Source of the DNA: Clostridium sp. CF012
Lineage (GTDB): Bacteria; Bacillota; Clostridia; Clostridiales; Clostridiaceae
NCBI RefSeq assembly: GCF_018861755.1
Contig: NZ_JAHLEF010000020.1
Location: 1 to 64,000 of the forward strand
DNA length: 64,000 nucleotides
Direction of reading: 5' to 3'
This document shows, one piece after another, positions 26,959 through 35,283 of this stretch (positions are counted from its first letter, which is position 1; each line of letters begins with the position of its first letter). Position numbers and translations under genes: made by a program. The notes below the pieces were generated by a model that did no database searches, had not been told where the DNA came from, and saw nothing but the letters and a program-made list of their open reading frames with translations.

Positions 26959-28074
26959 TTATAGTTCAGCAAGTCCTTTGAAAAGTTCCACCGCTGTTTC
27001 GATGATCTCATCTGGGAAGTAATAGTCGAAAGTATGAATGTTAGGATAATTTTCACCGTCTCCTATGTAGCACATGGCACCTTTTGTATGTTTCAAATAG
27101 TGTCCGAAGTCTTCGGAGCCACGGAATGCTTCCAACATTTCGACTACTTGAATCCCCTTTACCTTGCAAACCTCACGGATTTTGTCGGAACTTTCTTTGT
27201 GGTTTGCAGTCTCCGGAAATGCGTCATTGTAGGAAAAATTTACCTTAAGGCCGTACTTTTCCCCTTGTGCCAGAGCAAGATCTTCAAGGTTTTTCTGGAG
27301 CTTATTCAATTCCACTTCATACAGACCACGAATCGTTAAAAGCAAGTCGCCCTTACTTGCAGATACGCCGAAGGCTCTTTCGCCGATGTCTACCTGAATT
27401 ACGGTGCAAAGAACCATACCTTTGTTGCTATCCAGAGAGATGAACTCGGGAATGGCATCAATAACCTTTGCAATAGCGAAAGCAGGATTTATTCCTTTCT
27501 CCGGTTCGCTGGCATGGGAAGGAGAACCTTCCATGTGTATGGTCATGCCCTTTGATGCACATTGTGCTATTCCGTCGATTACGTTGACGGACTTAAAAGC
27601 CATATTGCTCATGTTATGGTATGCGAAAATTTCTTCTATGTTATTTTCCTTGATAAAAGCCACACACTCAGCAGCACCATCTCCAGTTTCCTCCGCATGC
27701 TGGAAGAGCAAAAATATATTTTTGTCGGCACCCTTCTGGTGGATTTCTAGTGCAAACCCAGCAAGGCATGCAGCGTGGCCATCATGTCCACATTTGTGGG
27801 AGATTCCAGGAAACTGGGAAGAGTATGGAATGTCGATATTTTCCTGCATAGGAAGCGCGTCAAAATCCGCACGGAACGCTATGTTTTTTTTGTCTTCTCC
27901 TGCGCGATAAATTGCATAAAACCAAAGGCCATTGTCTACGATTTCAAGCTTTGTATGTGTTTTTAGAAAATCTATTAAATGCTTCTTTGTCCAAACTTCC
28001 TTATTCGAGAGTTCAGGATGCTGATGTAATTCATGCCGTAGCTGTTTGGTTAATTCAAGATTTTTTGTTTCCAC
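26959..28074 (-). CDS. M20-family metal-dependent amidohydrolase
   Basis: 371 aa. Zinc-dependent M20D-type amidase/deacylase: the metal motif H93KCGHDGH100, E128-E129 in FQHAEET, and GSEDFGHYL near the C-terminus. Relatives cleave N-acyl amino acids, hippurate or p-aminobenzoyl-glutamate. The start is GTG 28074 behind AAGGAGAT. Its base composition is clearly richer in G+C than its flanks (many CCG, GCG and GGC codons), pointing to recent acquisition. Yet it has a perfect sigma-54 promoter and enhancer, so it is wired into the local regulon. Confidence 0.88.
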   Translation of the reverse strand: METKNLELTKQLRHELHQHPELSNKEVWTKKHLIDFLKTHTKLEIVDNGLWFYAIYRAGEDKKNIAFRADFDALPMQENIDIPYSSQFPGISHKCGHDGHAACLAGFALEIHQKGADKNIFLLFQHAEETGDGAAECVAFIKENNIEEIFAYHNMSNMAFKSVNVIDGIAQCASKGMTIHMEGSPSHASEPEKGINPAFAIAKVIDAIPEFISLDSNKGMVLCTVIQVDIGERAFGVSASKGDLLLTIRGLYEVELNKLQKNLEDLALAQGEKYGLKVNFSYNDAFPETANHKESSDKIREVCKVKGIQVVEMLEAFRGSEDFGHYLKHTKGAMCYIGDGENYPNIHTFDYYFPDEIIETAVELFKGLAEL

Positions 28075-28225
28075 TATATTAATCTCCTTTTTATTTGTTT
28101 ATTTTTAACGACATTTCAGAAGGAAAGTCTCCCACTAGAGATGATTTAATACAATTAAGAATCTTTCCTGGTGCTAATACTATTAGCATTAATATATCTA
28201 TAATACTAATATTACATAATAATTA

Positions 28226-28241
28226 GCAACTTTTGTGCCAA
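28226..28241 (-). promoter_or_regulatory. Sigma-54 promoter of the M20 gene
   Basis: On the minus strand TGGCACAAAAGTTGCT matches the consensus TGGCAC-N5-TTGC exactly. The predicted start is near 28213, leaving a leader of about 140 bases. Confidence 0.85.
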
Positions 28242-28245
28242 AATT

Positions 28246-28287
28246 ATATTAAAGTAAAGAAAGCCTTGTTTCTTTACTTTAATATAC
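28246..28287. repeat. Perfect 18-bp inverted repeat next to the M20 promoter
   Basis: Arms 28246-28263 and 28270-28287 (core AAAGTAAAGAAA / TTTCTTTACTTT) with a six-base centre GCCTTG. It starts four bases upstream of the -24 element. No gene ends here, so it is not an ordinary terminator. It contains GTAAA/TTTAC half-sites like those of the enhancer palindromes. Confidence 0.6.
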
Positions 28288-28322
28288 AGTAAAATTATAA
28301 ACTAATAAAAATGCAAAACATC

Positions 28323-28350
28323 CTAAGAGTAAAGTTATTTTTACTCTTAG
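28323..28350. promoter_or_regulatory. Enhancer (UAS) palindrome for the sigma-54 activator, copy 2
   Basis: CTAAGAGTAAA-N6-TTTACTCTTAG with perfect 11-bp arms. The core AGAGTAAA-N6-TTTACTCT is identical to copy 1 at 25197-25218. It lies about 96 bp from the M20 -24 element and about 135 bp from that of the divergent amidohydrolase, so one site can serve both. Confidence 0.78.
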
Positions 28351-28470
28351 TGTAAAAATCTCACCCCTATACCATTAGTGAATTCAGAAATCTTTTTCTC
28401 CACCCTCAGAAAGTTTCTCCCACAGCTCATCTACTTCCTTCTCTCATAGTTTAAAATAAAAATCTGTACT

Positions 28471-28487
28471 TGGCATTATTATTGCTT
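28471..28487 (+). promoter_or_regulatory. Sigma-54 promoter of the YtcJ-like amidohydrolase
   Basis: TGGCATTATTATTGCTT has GG and GC ten bases apart. The predicted start is near 28499, 72 bp before the gene. Confidence 0.75.
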
Positions 28488-28570
28488 ATATTATTTATAA
28501 ACAATTCTCATTGAAAATTATGTTTAGAAATAATCCAAATTTTAATTTTACTTAGGAAGGGGAAATATCT

Positions 28571-30184
28571 ATGGATATATCATTAATACTTATAAATGGA
28601 AAAATCCATACTTTGGATGGAAAAATATTTGAATCCATGGCGGTTGCTAAAGATAGGATAGTTAAACTAGGTTTAACCTCAGTTATAAAATCAATGGCTA
28701 CTTCAGTAACTCATAAAATAGATTTGAAGGGAAAATCTCTATTTCCTGGATTCAATGATAGTCATCTTCATCTTCAAATCCGCGGAGCTGATAAGGATAG
28801 TGTTAATTTGTCTGACTCTAGATCATTGCAAGATATTATAGAAAAAGGAAAGCAGTTTATTATTTTCACTAATAAAAACTCAGGAGAGTGGCTTCATGGG
28901 TATGGCTGGAATCAAAACAATTTTGACGTTAAATCCTTCCCTACAAGAGATGATTTAGATAAGATATCAACAGTGCATCCAATTGTATTTTCAAGAACAT
29001 GTCACCATATCGGTGTAATGAATTCTATAGCAATAAAACTCACGAACATAAATAATGATACCGCTATAAAGGGTGGATCATTTGATAAAGATAAAAACGG
29101 AATTATTAACGGAATTTTCAGGGAAGGTGCTGTAGACTTCGTCTATAATCAGATACCAAAGGCCACCATCTCTCAGATAAAAAACAATATTTCTATTGCT
29201 ATGGAGGAGGCCCTTAGGTTCGGAGTTACATCATTACAAACAAGTGATTTGCACAACGGAATTAAATTCGAGGAAATGTATGAAGCTTATATGAGTCTTA
29301 AAGATCAAGGTAGACTTAAGGCACGAATAAGTCAGCAACTATTTCTGCCAGATAAAACAAAACTATTATCTTTTTTAGATAAAGGCTTTAAACCTAACGC
29401 AGGCGATAACTATTTTAGATTAGGTCCTGTTAAATTACTTACAGATGGATCGCTCGGAGCAAGAACAGCTGCACTTATTGAAGATTATAGCGATGATCCT
29501 GGTAATAAAGGGGTTCTCACCTATTTCCAAACAGAGCTTGATGAAATGGTAGATATTGCACACCAAAATGGTTTCCAAATTACCCTCCATGCCATAGGAG
29601 ATGCGGCCGTAAAATCATCTGTAGAAGCAATAGAAAAAGCATTTGCACTAAAAGCCATCAATTACCGTCACAGAATAAATCACTGCCAGATTGGAAATAT
29701 TGAACTATTTGAAAGAATGGCTAAATGCGGATTAGTTGCTGATATACAACCAGTCTTTGTTTCCTCTGATTGGAGTATGGTTGAAGGCCGTGTGGGAAAA
29801 TCAAGAGTTCAGACAAGTTATGCTTGGAAATCGATGACGAAAGCTGGAATTCGTCTTGCAGGAGGCACTGATTCACCAGTTGAGAGTTTAAATCCTATGT
29901 ATGGAATTTATGCTGCTGTAACAAGGAAAGGACTTGACGGTAATCCCAGCAGTGGTTGGTTACCTGATGAAAAATTGTCAGTGCAAGAAGCTCTAGAACT
30001 ATATACAAAAGGCTCAGCCTATGCAACTTACGAAGAAAATGAAAAGGGAACTTTAACAGAGGGAAAGCTTGCTGATATGGTTGTACTGTCTGAAAATCCA
30101 TTAGAAGTACCAAGAGACAATATTAAAGATATTGAGGTATTAACCACTATTGTTGGTGGAAACATAGTATATTCTAAAATATAA
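28571..30184 (+). CDS. YtcJ-like metal-dependent amidohydrolase (Amidohydro_3)
   Basis: 537 aa. TIM-barrel amidohydrolase. The first metal motif is FPGFNDSHLHLQ, then LLTDGSLGARTAALIEDY, QITLHAIGDAA, HRINHCQI and the final aspartate in RLAGGTDSPVESLNP. Relatives include N-substituted formamide deformylase and YtcJ. Physiological substrates are mostly unknown, with amides or N-formyl compounds likely. It is transcribed divergently from the M20 gene and both share the enhancer at 28323-28350. ATG 28571 is preceded by AGGAAGGGG. Confidence 0.88.
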   Translation: MDISLILINGKIHTLDGKIFESMAVAKDRIVKLGLTSVIKSMATSVTHKIDLKGKSLFPGFNDSHLHLQIRGADKDSVNLSDSRSLQDIIEKGKQFIIFTNKNSGEWLHGYGWNQNNFDVKSFPTRDDLDKISTVHPIVFSRTCHHIGVMNSIAIKLTNINNDTAIKGGSFDKDKNGIINGIFREGAVDFVYNQIPKATISQIKNNISIAMEEALRFGVTSLQTSDLHNGIKFEEMYEAYMSLKDQGRLKARISQQLFLPDKTKLLSFLDKGFKPNAGDNYFRLGPVKLLTDGSLGARTAALIEDYSDDPGNKGVLTYFQTELDEMVDIAHQNGFQITLHAIGDAAVKSSVEAIEKAFALKAINYRHRINHCQIGNIELFERMAKCGLVADIQPVFVSSDWSMVEGRVGKSRVQTSYAWKSMTKAGIRLAGGTDSPVESLNPMYGIYAAVTRKGLDGNPSSGWLPDEKLSVQEALELYTKGSAYATYEENEKGTLTEGKLADMVVLSENPLEVPRDNIKDIEVLTTIVGGNIVYSKI

Positions 30185-30198
30185 ATATAGCTATAAAT

Positions 30199-30235
30199 AA
30201 TAGATCACTAAAAATCTTTAGTGGTCTATTATTTG
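30199..30235 (+). terminator. Rho-independent terminator
   Basis: Stem AATAGATCACTAAA / TTTAGTGGTCTATT (30199-30212 with 30217-30230, one G-T pair), 15 bp after the amidohydrolase stop. Confidence 0.75.
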
Positions 30236-30421
30236 CATTTGAATTCAGTTGACTTTTATTGTTTTCTATTTTGCTATATGCGGTTTTTAAACCTAGTTTT
30301 TTAATAGTTTAAAACGTTATAATTGATAAATTTTTCATCTGCAAAGGTGGCCCTATTTATAATTCCAAAATTATTAAATTGTATGTATCTATATCAGTAT
30401 GCTATCTGCGAGAATATTATC

Positions 30422-30469
30422 GATATTAATTATCACTTGACAATTAATATCATTCGAGTTACTATAATA
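30422..30469 (+). promoter_or_regulatory. Promoter with overlapping palindrome upstream of sodA
   Basis: TTGACA at 30437-30442 serves as -35, with TACTAT (30460-30465, 17-base spacing) or TATAAT (30464-30469, 21-base spacing) as -10. The arms GATATTAATT (30422-30431) and AATTAATATC (30442-30451) form a palindrome across the -35 box, a likely operator for a stress- or metal-responsive repressor. Confidence 0.5.
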
Positions 30470-30503
30470 ACATAATAAACTTTACTATTAGGAGGAATTA
30501 ATT

Positions 30504-31118
30504 ATGAAATTTGAATTACCAAAACTATCTTATGAATACAGTTCACTTGAACCTTATATAGATGCCCAAACAATGGAAATACATCACAGTAAGCATCATC
30601 AAGCTTACGTAAATAACTTAAATGCTGCTTTAGATAAGTATCCAGAGCTTTATGGTAAAGGCTTAGACTGGTTATTAAAAAATCTAGAGGAGGTTCCATT
30701 AGATATAAGAGTGGCTGTTAGAAATAATGGTGGAGGTCACCTTAATCACAGTATGTTTTGGAATGTTATGTCACCAGTTAAAGTTGAAGCCCCGAAATTA
30801 GAATTAATCAAAGCTATTGATGAAAAATTCGGAAATTTAGAAGCATTTAAAGCTGAATTTGCAAAAGCTGCAACAACTAGATTCGGAAGTGGTTGGGCCT
30901 TTCTTGTAATAAATAAAAACAAAGAACTTGAAGTTATTTCAACTGCAAATCAAGATAATCCAATTAGTGATGGATTGATACCAATCTTAGGATTAGATGT
31001 TTGGGAGCATGCATATTATTTGAAATTTCAAAACAGGCGTCCTGACTATATTTCTGAGTGGTGGAACGTAGTTAATTGGGACTATGTATCAGATCTATAT
31101 CTAAATTCTATAAAGTAA
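30504..31118 (+). CDS. sodA: Superoxide dismutase, Mn type
   Basis: 204 aa, Fe/Mn superoxide dismutase family, cytoplasmic. Metal ligands are H27 (MEIHHSKHH), H82 (NHSMFW), D165 and H169 (DVWEHAYY). TANQDNP carries glutamine at the position typical of manganese enzymes. It dismutates superoxide to oxygen and peroxide. ATG 30504 follows AGGAGGAATTAATT. Single gene with its own promoter and terminator. Confidence 0.95.
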   Translation: MKFELPKLSYEYSSLEPYIDAQTMEIHHSKHHQAYVNNLNAALDKYPELYGKGLDWLLKNLEEVPLDIRVAVRNNGGGHLNHSMFWNVMSPVKVEAPKLELIKAIDEKFGNLEAFKAEFAKAATTRFGSGWAFLVINKNKELEVISTANQDNPISDGLIPILGLDVWEHAYYLKFQNRRPDYISEWWNVVNWDYVSDLYLNSIK

Positions 31119-31181
31119 AACCAAAAAGGTTTATGTTTAAAACTTTAGTAAATTTACTAAAAGTTTAAACTTTAAACAAAT

Positions 31182-31208
31182 AAATAAGAGCCATATTGGC
31201 TCTTATTT
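31182..31208. terminator. Bidirectional terminator between sodA and a small membrane-protein gene
   Basis: Stem AAATAAGAGCC / GGCTCTTATTT with a five-base loop. It serves sodA on the plus strand and overlaps the last codon of the small minus-strand gene at 31207. Confidence 0.8.
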
Positions 31209-31374
31209 ATTTTGTAATATTTCTTCTTCTATTTTTTCCTGAAATCATGTCTACGATGAAAACTACTACAGCTATCAAAAGTAGCCAATGAATCATAAAT
31301 CCACCAATACTAAATAAAAGTCCCAAGACCCAAAAACATAATACTATTCCACCTATCCAACTTAAAAAACCCAT
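31207..31374 (-). CDS. lmo0937-family small membrane protein, 55 aa
   Basis: The minus-strand frame gives MGFLSWIGGIVLCFWVLGLL, then FSIGGFMIHWLLLIAVVVFIVDMISGKNRRRN. That is the familiar small Firmicutes protein of about 50 residues with two membrane helices, a glycine turn and a basic tail (lmo0937/DUF5670 type). Function unknown, and members are often stress-induced. ATG 31374 is preceded by AGAAAGG. It is too short for common gene-length cut-offs. Confidence 0.75.
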   Translation of the reverse strand: MGFLSWIGGIVLCFWVLGLLFSIGGFMIHWLLLIAVVVFIVDMISGKNRRRNITK

Positions 31375-31610
31375 CTAAACCACAACCTTTCTTATATAGA
31401 TTTAATCGTTATATGTATAATTATGATGTCCAAATTAAATTTAAATATTCGAAGAGATTATAATTACCAGTTCATAAGATACATCAGATTCGATTTTTTC
31501 ACTTTTCAAAATAAGTAATCGATTTATGCATGTGGTAAAAGTCATAATCTATGCTTTATCTTTAGCTACATATCTACTCCTATTTTATCTTGATTTACTA
31601 AAATCCCAAC

Positions 31611-31633
31611 AAAAAAAGCATCATAAGGATGCT
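31611..31633 (-). terminator. Rho-independent terminator
   Basis: Stem AGCATC / GATGCT with a five-base loop and seven T on the minus strand. It lies 25 bp after the gene ending at 31659. Confidence 0.75.
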
Positions 31634-31658
31634 CTTTTCTGTTTTAAATATTCTATAG

Positions 31659-31865
31659 CTAGTTTTTGTTTCTAGTTCCTTGATTAGCTGCTTGTACGCC
31701 AGCATTTCCATTAGCCATATATCCGTTTTTAGCATTTTTGCTATCTAAACTATTAGCAACAAGGCTTTGATCTTTTTCTTTTATGGTCATGTTTTTGGTC
31801 AGACTATTTTCACTATTAGGTATAATATTTTGATTATTTTCAGCTATTGTTTTATTTTGACTCAT
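31659..31865 (-). CDS. Small Asn/Lys-rich hydrophilic protein, 68 aa
   Basis: 68 residues, very rich in Asn, Lys, Gln and Ser, with no hydrophobic segment. It contains two similar stretches (TIAENNQNIIPNSENSLTKN and TIKEKDQSLVANSLDSKNAKN). Composition and size recall small spore or disordered stress proteins, but I cannot place it in a family. ATG 31865 has an AGGAGAGG site and the gene has its own terminator, which supports it being real. Confidence 0.6.
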   Translation of the reverse strand: MSQNKTIAENNQNIIPNSENSLTKNMTIKEKDQSLVANSLDSKNAKNGYMANGNAGVQAANQGTRNKN

Positions 31866-31952
31866 AAAAATCCTCTCCTTTACTAATTATTCTATATTAT
31901 AATGCCTTTAACTTAATATACTTATACTAAAATAAAGCTTTTCCCAAATTTT

Positions 31953-33194
31953 TCATACAAGCTCTTTATAGATTCTATTAGCTTCCTTGTATTTTCTTTT
32001 CTTCTCAAGGTGTTCTATTAATTTTAGTTTTATTGGTTTACAAAGGTTATAATAATTTATGTTTTCATAATAAGGCAGTATTTTTTTTGTAACTTCTTCG
32101 TAAAATATACTTTCTTCTAAGTGAAAAATGCTTAAATAGAAAAAACGCAGTAAATTATAGTAAATTGAGTATTCATATTCTTTTATTAAATAAGTATTAA
32201 ATATCTCTTTGCATTCCTCAATTCTCTTTAACTTAATACATGCTTCTACATAATTTGAAGCACATAAAAGAGGATCACCATCTGTTTCTAAAGCCTTTTT
32301 AGTCCAAACTATACTTTCCTCATACATTTCTCTACAAAAATTCAAGTAAGACAAATTGATATATAAATGGCCGAAAATTTTATTGATATTAAAATGCTCA
32401 GCTCCTGTTAATGCTGCTTTAAAATGTTTTTCTGCTTTTTCATATATCTTTAGGTCTGTATAACATATTCCTATATAGTTATGACACCAAAGTGCATTAA
32501 TGTACCTTCCGCTTTTTTCATAGCTTTCTAGAGCTTTTTCTAGATAGTAGGTTCCCTTCAATTGTTCATTGTTAAAACAGTATGAAAATCCTAAATTATA
32601 ATTAATCCAAGGTGTTTCTTTTAGTTTACAAGCATTAACTAATCTTTCTATACCTTTATTATGATTATCATATTTATATATAATCCTTCCGGTTATAAAT
32701 AGATATAAATATTGAAGTTCCTGGCTTAACGAGGAATAAATTTTGTCTAATGCAATTATATCCTGCTTTAAGTCATTATAATTTATACATTCTACGAATG
32801 TATTATACATAAGCTGATATATTTTATACTCAATATTATAGGGGGAGGTACTTATCAAATCTTCTACATTTAGTAGCTCTTTATATATTGTTTTTGCATC
32901 TTCATGATTCAAGTTTTCTATTTGGAACATCATATTATAGAACTGTTGACGTATAAGACCAATATTACCAAACTCTTCAATTTGATGTATATTTAGTTTT
33001 TTTAAAAGTAATTCAATTATTTCGCCTCTTAATGTTTTTTTACCATTTTCAAAATAACTTAAGTGACTTATAGAACATATACCATAGGCTAAAGCACTTT
33101 GGCTAATTTCATTATGCAATCTATTATATTTAATCCAACCTGATAAAAAATCATACTCTAATTCTTTACCAAATATCTCTACTGTATCTTTCAT
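31953..33194 (-). CDS. HTH regulator with TPR repeats (RRNPP-like architecture)
   Basis: 413 aa. N-terminal helix-turn-helix (about residues 17-70; ISQSALAYGICSISHLSYFENGKKTLRGEIIELLLKKL), then about 340 residues of helical TPR-like repeats (for example WCHNYIGICYTDLKIYEKAEKHFKAAL). This layout is shared by PlcR, Rgg, AimR and similar peptide-sensing regulators and by non-peptide sporulation regulators. No secreted propeptide gene was found beside it. It is divergent from an MFS transporter, a plausible target. ATG 33194 follows GAGGGAG. Confidence 0.78.
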   Translation of the reverse strand: MKDTVEIFGKELEYDFLSGWIKYNRLHNEISQSALAYGICSISHLSYFENGKKTLRGEIIELLLKKLNIHQIEEFGNIGLIRQQFYNMMFQIENLNHEDAKTIYKELLNVEDLISTSPYNIEYKIYQLMYNTFVECINYNDLKQDIIALDKIYSSLSQELQYLYLFITGRIIYKYDNHNKGIERLVNACKLKETPWINYNLGFSYCFNNEQLKGTYYLEKALESYEKSGRYINALWCHNYIGICYTDLKIYEKAEKHFKAALTGAEHFNINKIFGHLYINLSYLNFCREMYEESIVWTKKALETDGDPLLCASNYVEACIKLKRIEECKEIFNTYLIKEYEYSIYYNLLRFFYLSIFHLEESIFYEEVTKKILPYYENINYYNLCKPIKLKLIEHLEKKRKYKEANRIYKELV

Positions 33195-33439
33195 AAATTA
33201 AGCTCCCTCATTTTTATACATATAAATTAGTGTTAACTGAACATTATATGTCAATTTCACTATTTATAGTCAATTATATATAATAGTATAGCATTAGATT
33301 AAGATATTAATAAGGTTTTTTCAATATAAATGAGTTGATATTTAAATGAAAATTCTTTAAACTTATAATAGATAAGTATTTGAAAATAAGGATATTTTAA
33401 GGGCATAAAAAATAATTCAAAAGATGGGTAGGGTTAAAG

Positions 33440-34690
33440 ATGAAAAGAATCGTTAATTGTTTTAAGCCATATAAAGGATTACCAATGAGCATATATGTTA
33501 TATTTTTCGCTTCTATAGTAAACAATATGGGGAATTTTGTTGGTCCATTTTTAACAATGTTTTTGACCTATAGAATTGGAATTAGCGTTGGGCTAGTTGG
33601 AGTTATAGTTGCAGTAAATGCAGGTCTCGGCATGATAGGTACAATGATAGGTGGCAAGCTTATAGATAGCATAGGAAGAAAAAAGGTACTTGTAGTGTTT
33701 GGAATTGCAGCAGGAATTGGATATGGAATTTGTGCATTTATTAATAATCCGATTATTATTACCAGCATATTAATGGTATCAAGTTTTGTTGGAGGATTTT
33801 CACATCCAGTATACAGTACAATAACTACGGATTTAACACAAGGAGATCAGAGAAATGCAGCATTTTCTCTAAATTACATGGCAATGAATATTGGATTTTC
33901 AGTAGGCCCGCTTTTAGCTGGGTTTCTATATGAAAATTATTTGATGTGGTTCTTTTTAGGTGATGCTATTACAACTTTTATGTCTATAGCACTGGTTTCA
34001 ATATTTGTACCTGAAAGTAAACCAACTAAAGAAGAAATTGAAAAGTCAAAAGTTAAGACTAATGAAAGTGCAGAAGATGGTAGCCTAGTAAAAGCTCTTA
34101 TAAAAAGACCCACATTGTTAATGTTTTCCTTTATCATAGTTATATATTTTATAGTATTTTCACAGTTCACCTTTGGGCTGTCAATACAAATTGGTGATAT
34201 TTTTAAAAATAACGGACCCACAATATTTGGAAGTCTCATGACAGTAAATGCAGTAATGTGCAGTATACTAACAATATTTATTACTTCTGCTACTAAAAAT
34301 ATTAAAGCGTCTTTATGTATAGCTATTGGAGGATTATTGTATGCGGTTGGATTTGGAATGATGTTTTTTATAGATGCATATTATTTGTTTATTATATCAG
34401 CGGCTATATGGACTGTGGGAGAAATACTTGTAGCAACTAATACAAGCGTATATATTGCCAGTCAGACTCCGATTACCCATAGAGGAAGGTTTAATTCGGT
34501 ATTCCCAATAATAAGAAAGCTAGGATTTATGATTGGACCTATGATGGCAGGTTTTTATATAAAGTACACTAATATCAGAAACTTATGGATTTTAGTGGCT
34601 ATTTTGGCTTTAATTGCTTCTATAATGATGTATAGATTACATACTGTAGATAAGATAGAAATTGAAGTAGTCCAAAATAAAACAGCATAA
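33440..34690 (+). CDS. MFS transporter
   Basis: 416 aa, 12 membrane helices. The motif-A region is GGKLIDSIGRKKVLVVFG between helices 2 and 3. A central cytoplasmic loop (about 195-215, KPTKEEIEKSKVKTNESAEDG) divides two six-helix halves. Drug:H+ antiporter-1-like, substrate unknown. It is divergent from the HTH-TPR regulator. ATG 33440 is preceded by GATGGGTAGGG. Confidence 0.85.
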   Translation: MKRIVNCFKPYKGLPMSIYVIFFASIVNNMGNFVGPFLTMFLTYRIGISVGLVGVIVAVNAGLGMIGTMIGGKLIDSIGRKKVLVVFGIAAGIGYGICAFINNPIIITSILMVSSFVGGFSHPVYSTITTDLTQGDQRNAAFSLNYMAMNIGFSVGPLLAGFLYENYLMWFFLGDAITTFMSIALVSIFVPESKPTKEEIEKSKVKTNESAEDGSLVKALIKRPTLLMFSFIIVIYFIVFSQFTFGLSIQIGDIFKNNGPTIFGSLMTVNAVMCSILTIFITSATKNIKASLCIAIGGLLYAVGFGMMFFIDAYYLFIISAAIWTVGEILVATNTSVYIASQTPITHRGRFNSVFPIIRKLGFMIGPMMAGFYIKYTNIRNLWILVAILALIASIMMYRLHTVDKIEIEVVQNKTA

Positions 34691-34819
34691 AATCTAAAAT
34701 TACCAATTATTAGTAATTCAATTCCCTATATTTTAAATTTATGTTATAATTTAACCTATAGTTAAGTAACCGCTTGTAAGATAATCCTTATTAAATAAAA
34801 TTATCAAGGGGGTATTAAA

Positions 34820-35146
34820 ATGTTTTGTCCGAAATGTAAATGTGAATATAGAGATGGATTTAATTTCTGTTCAGACTGTAATATCGACTTAGTTGAAAAA
34901 TTACCAAGTGAAGAATTGCCAAGTGAAGAATTTGAGTATTCAGAACTTGTTACTATAGCAGAAACAATGGACTTTTCTATAATACCGCTAGTTAAGTCAA
35001 TTTTAGATTATGGTGAAATAAAATATTTTATTAAAGGAGAAATGATTAGAAGTATTGCCGTACTTTGTAATATTATGGAAATACAAGTTCCGCTAGAAGA
35101 TGTTCAGAAAGCAAAAGACTTATTAAAAGACTTAGATATAAAGTAG
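34820..35146 (+). CDS. Zinc-ribbon protein with DUF2007-type domain
   Basis: 108 aa. N-terminal zinc ribbon C3-PKC-K-C and C18-SDC (MFCPKCKCEY, FCSDCNIDL), a small direct repeat LPSEE-LPSEE, then a C-terminal domain (about 45-108) resembling DUF2007, a putative signal-transducing fold (LVKSILDYGEIKYFIKG). Role unknown. ATG 34820 follows AAGGGGG. Confidence 0.75.
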   Translation: MFCPKCKCEYRDGFNFCSDCNIDLVEKLPSEELPSEEFEYSELVTIAETMDFSIIPLVKSILDYGEIKYFIKGEMIRSIAVLCNIMEIQVPLEDVQKAKDLLKDLDIK

Positions 35147-35222
35147 ACTAATGTTGTCACAACAAACCCATAATGAAAATTATGCAACTATCTTAAAATA
35201 CTTTTAAGATGGGCAAACAAAT

Positions 35223-35270
35223 AACTTCCAGTTAATGTTACGTCCCCCGACGCACCATTAACTGGAAGTT
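35223..35270. terminator. Terminator hairpin between convergent genes
   Basis: Perfect 15-bp stem AACTTCCAGTTAATG / CATTAACTGGAAGTT with an 18-base GC-rich loop. It lies between the plus-strand zinc-ribbon gene and the end of the PTS operon. The T tail is better on the minus strand (TTATTTGTTT). Confidence 0.65.
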
Positions 35271-35283
35271 TATGGCCGCTTAA

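Noticed and set aside
31659-31865. 68-aa protein as the peptide pheromone of the HTH-TPR regulator
   Set aside because: It has no signal peptide or hydrophobic segment and carries its own terminator, unlike RRNPP propeptides.
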